Shown here: positions 61,826 to 64,000 of the stretch, one piece after another | Layout of the letters: each line of letters opens with the position of its first letter | How positions within the stretch are numbered: the stretch's first letter is position 1 | Assembly (NCBI RefSeq): GCF_000931935.2 | Contig: NZ_AZAC01000001.1 | Span: 248,001-312,000 of the forward strand | DNA: 64,000 nt | Reading direction: 5' to 3' | DNA from: Dethiosulfatarculus sandiegensis | GTDB lineage: Bacteria; Desulfobacterota; Desulfarculia; Desulfarculales; Desulfarculaceae | Program-made: the position numbers and the translations under genes | The notes under the pieces: generated by a model | Databases searched by the model: none | What the model saw: the letters and a program-made list of their open reading frames with translations, nothing else | What the model was told of the DNA's origin: nothing

Positions 61826-62256
61826 ACTTGCATAAGTGGACTTTTTAGTTCACAATTAATGGTTGGCTGGAAAATATACAGTAGTTGAAAGGTGAGCCGT
61901 GGTAAGCGGCTCACTAAGCGGCAGTGTATACTGGCCGCGTTTCAGCTATTTGTGGAGCGCAAAAGTGTCCGGATTAGTTGGGTTTTTTTAATGAAGCTAA
62001 AAAACCGAGTCCGGGCTTTTGAGCCCTCGGCGGCCTTCGTCGAAGGCTTTCATATAGGGATCAGTAACAAGGTGAGTGTCTGAGACAGTGGGTGGCCTTG
62101 CTTAACTTGGCCGTAATTACCCTTTGTAAGGAAGGGTTGCCTACCGAGGCATGCCGAGGCGGGTTTTACGATGATCGATCGCAGTAACCTCCTTGCAGTC
62201 TTGGGAACACTGCCTTACGACTTTGGTCTCAATTTAGTGAAGGAGGATTGTTAACT
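61826..62256 (+). ncRNA. long leader before rplJ (probable L10 leader)
   Basis: 430 bases without a supported gene. A hairpin GTGAGCCG-TGGTAAG-CGGCTCAC lies at 61892-61914 and a larger imperfect stem at about 61970-62015. rplJL mRNAs of bacteria carry an L10(L12)4-binding leader with a kink-turn, and the location fits. The short open frame at 61892-62083 is not considered a gene because it starts in the hairpin and has no family. Confidence 0.5.
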
Positions 62257-62784
62257 GTGAAACGAAGCGAAAAAGAAGCTGTCGTTCAACAGACCTCCGA
62301 CCGGCTCTCACGCGCCAAAGCGGTGATTTTGGCTGACTACTCCGGCTTAAAGGTTGAGCAGATGACCGAATTGCGTCAGCAGCTTACAGCCAAGGGCCTG
62401 GATTTCGTAGTCATCAAAAACAGGCTGTTTAAACGTGCGCTGGATGAGCCCGGCCTGGAGGCCATGGGCGATCAGCTGACCGGTCCCAATGGGTTCGGCT
62501 TCGCCTATGAAGAACCTGTGGATCTGGCCAAGATCCTGGTTGACTTTGCCAAGGACAACCCCAAGCTGGAAGTAAAAGGCGGGGTCTTGGAAGGTAAACC
62601 GGTTATGGCTTCCCAGGTTGAGGCTCTGGCCAAGCTGCCGAGCAGGGATGTCCTGCTGGCTATGCTTTTGGGCGCCATGAACGGCGTGGCCAGGAACTTC
62701 GTCAGTGTGCTGGCGGCCAACCCCCGTGGTCTGGTCACCGCACTTCAGGCGATTGCCGATCAAAAGGGTCAGGAAGCCGCCTAA
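62257..62784 (+). CDS. rplJ: 50S ribosomal protein L10
   Basis: 175 residues from GTG at 62257, ten bases after AGGAGG (a TTG at 62248 is too close to it). Motifs: AKAVILADYSGLKVEQMTELRQQL, FVVIKNRLFKRAL and SQVEALAKLPSRDVLLAMLLG. L10 carries the L7/L12 stalk dimers. The C-terminal helices (~140-172) bind L7/L12. Confidence 0.97.
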   Translation: MKRSEKEAVVQQTSDRLSRAKAVILADYSGLKVEQMTELRQQLTAKGLDFVVIKNRLFKRALDEPGLEAMGDQLTGPNGFGFAYEEPVDLAKILVDFAKDNPKLEVKGGVLEGKPVMASQVEALAKLPSRDVLLAMLLGAMNGVARNFVSVLAANPRGLVTALQAIADQKGQEAA

Positions 62785-62901
62785 TTACGGTTTTGCCCGT
62801 CTTGTTTGCAAGCGGGCGCAATTAAAACTTAGATCATCATCGTGTATTTCGGGGCCTTACACCAAGTTTGAAACGGCCCCCGCCGAAAGGAAAAAATTAA
62901 A

Positions 62902-63282
62902 ATGGCTGATATCACCAAGGCTGATGTTATCGAGTTCATCAAAAACATGAGTGTCCTGGAGCTGAGCGAGCTGGTTAAAGAGCTGGAAGAGACCTTTGGC
63001 GTCTCTGCCGCCGCCCCCATGGCCGTGGCCGCCGCTCCGGCTGCCGGCGATGCTCCCGCTGCCGAGGAACAGACCGAGTTCGACGTTATTCTTGAGTCTG
63101 CCGGCGACAAGAAGATCCAGGTGATCAAGGCCGTACGCGCCATCACCGGTCTGGGCCTGAAAGAGGCCAAAGCCATGGTCGACGGCGCTCCCGCCCCGGT
63201 CAAAGAAGCCGTCAGCAAAGAAGACGCCGAGGGCATGAAGACCCAGTTGGAAGAGGCCGGCGCGGTCGTCCAGGTCAAATAG
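62902..63282 (+). CDS. rplL: 50S ribosomal protein L7/L12
   Basis: 126 residues. N-terminal dimerisation helices ([22 protein letters not shown]), an Ala-rich hinge (~37-55), and a C-terminal domain with [39 protein letters not shown]. Recruits translational GTPases such as EF-Tu. Confidence 0.98.
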   Translation: MADITKADVIEFIKNMSVLELSELVKELEETFGVSAAAPMAVAAAPAAGDAPAAEEQTEFDVILESAGDKKIQVIKAVRAITGLGLKEAKAMVDGAPAPVKEAVSKEDAEGMKTQLEEAGAVVQVK

Positions 63283-63310
63283 CTCGAAGCTCGTTAAGAT
63301 CGTTCGCTAG

Positions 63311-63338
63311 GCCTGCCCGGGTCCCTTCCCGGGCAGGC
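63311..63338 (+). terminator. attenuator hairpin between rplL and rpoB
   Basis: Perfect 11-bp stem GCCTGCCCGGG / CCCGGGCAGGC with a six-base loop, no T-run, about 30 bases after rplL. It is the kind of partial terminator or RNase site that lowers rpoBC expression relative to the ribosomal proteins. A second stem (AGGCGGC/GCCGCCT) lies near 63409-63437. Confidence 0.55.
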
Positions 63339-63472
63339 CCGTAAATCATAGCCCCCCGGTGTATGCCGGGCCGCCTAAGGTGGAATTACCTTGTCCGGAC
63401 AAATGCCGAGGCGGCCTGTGCCAGGGCGAAGCCGCCTGGGGGGAGTCATTTGCCGCCCTTTGAGGAGGGTCC

Positions 63473-64000
63473 ATGAGCCAGGTCAGCGAGACCAAAACCC
63501 GGGTCCGCAAAAACTTCGGCAAAATCGCCAAGATAGTTGATATCCCCAACCTGATCGACATGCAGAGGCAGAGCTACGAGACGTTTCTGCAAAAAGACGT
63601 GCCATCTTCGGAACGTAAGGACGTTGGGCTGCAGGGAGTCTTCAAAAGTGTTTTCCCCATCAGGGATTTCTCGGGAACTTCCTCTTTGGAGTTCGTGGGT
63701 TACGCCTTTGGTGAGGTTAAATACGACGTGGAGGAGTGCCTGGCTAGGGGCATGACCTACGAGGCACCGCTGAAGCTGACTGTCAGACTGGTTGTCTTTG
63801 ACGTTGATAAAGAGACCGAGGCCCAGACAATCAGGGACATCAAGGAACAGGAAATCTATTTCGGAACCCTTCCCTTGATGACAGACAGAGGGACCTTCAT
63901 CGTAAACGGCACTGAGAGGGTGGTGGTCAGCCAGCTGCACCGCTCTCCGGGTATCTTTTTGGACCACGATAAGGGGCGCACCCATTCCAGCGGCAAGCTG
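63473..64000 (+). CDS. rpoB: RNA polymerase beta subunit, 3' part outside window
   Basis: ATG at 63473 after GAGGAGGG. 176 codons are seen before the window ends. It begins [20 protein letters not shown], with the RpoB N-terminal motifs [68 protein letters not shown]. The last is the start of the conserved region that binds the transcript. Confidence 0.97.
   Translation, partial: MSQVSETKTRVRKNFGKIAKIVDIPNLIDMQRQSYETFLQKDVPSSERKDVGLQGVFKSVFPIRDFSGTSSLEFVGYAFGEVKYDVEECLARGMTYEAPLKLTVRLVVFDVDKETEAQTIRDIKEQEIYFGTLPLMTDRGTFIVNGTERVVVSQLHRSPGIFLDHDKGRTHSSGKL

Noticed and set aside
61892..62083. 63-codon frame before rplJ
   Set aside because: Begins inside a stable hairpin, has no family; the region is better explained as an RNA leader.

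Overview
The window comes from a strictly anaerobic, Gram-negative bacterium of the Desulfobacterota (former Deltaproteobacteria). This is inferred from the gene set: a siroheme-derived heme pathway enzyme (AhbC-like), a double HdrA flavoprotein followed by an MvhD-ferredoxin fusion, a PrkA/YeaH/SpoVR cluster, TonB-dependent and CsgG-type outer-membrane proteins, and a zinc-type hemB. Family or genus cannot be fixed from sequence reading alone.

Layout. 1-3.6 kb: minus-strand sensor and stress genes (a truncated PAS protein, thiol peroxidase, UspA-like protein, atypical kinase-fold protein, GAF protein). 3.6-16.3 kb: an AT-rich accessory stretch. It holds two CsgG-like envelope proteins, an exported orphan, a 1100-residue exported TPR-CHAT (caspase-like) protein, a membrane-anchored coiled-coil protein, an exported DUF4384 protein, a coiled-coil CxxC protein, an IS3 pseudogene, hairpin clusters and a duplicated noncoding element. 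16.3-24.4 kb: an ADP-forming acyl-CoA synthetase, an AraC regulator, an alkylsulfatase-like metallo-hydrolase, and a FyuA-like TonB receptor divergent from a PchR/YbtA-like regulator. 25.5-29.4 kb: the HdrA/MvhD electron-transfer pair. 29.7-30.4 kb: a tautomerase and an HxlR regulator with three matching operator-like 15-mers. 30.4-32.3 kb: IS remnants around a membrane metalloprotease-like gene. 32.5-38.7 kb: tRNA-Met, ychF, hemB, prmA, a HEAT-repeat protein, hemW. 39-45.2 kb: a double-FHA beta-propeller protein and a Ser/Thr kinase with TPR and PEGA domains, each with one membrane span. 45.4-46.2 kb: a NUDIX hydrolase and tRNA-Pro. 46.4-54 kb: prkA-yeaH-spoVR plus a second PrkA-like ATPase. 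54.1-57.1 kb: ahbC and a ClpX-like ATPase. 57.4-64 kb: the tRNA/translation/transcription operon tRNA-Thr, Tyr, Thr, tuf, rpmG, tRNA-Trp, secE, nusG, rplK, rplA, rplJ, rplL, rpoB (rpoB cut by the window end).

How it fits together. The housekeeping half is conventional. The most unusual part is the 4-14 kb envelope cluster. The exported TPR-CHAT protein and the exported DUF4384 protein share a short motif, R-x-[SN]-R-D-L-[VL]-F-E-[DE], present once in the former and twice in the latter, where it flanks the DUF4384 domain. With CsgG-type proteins nearby, this suggests a periplasmic caspase-like protease with its own partner or substrate and possibly an outer-membrane export pore. That role is inference; the motif itself is read directly from the sequence.
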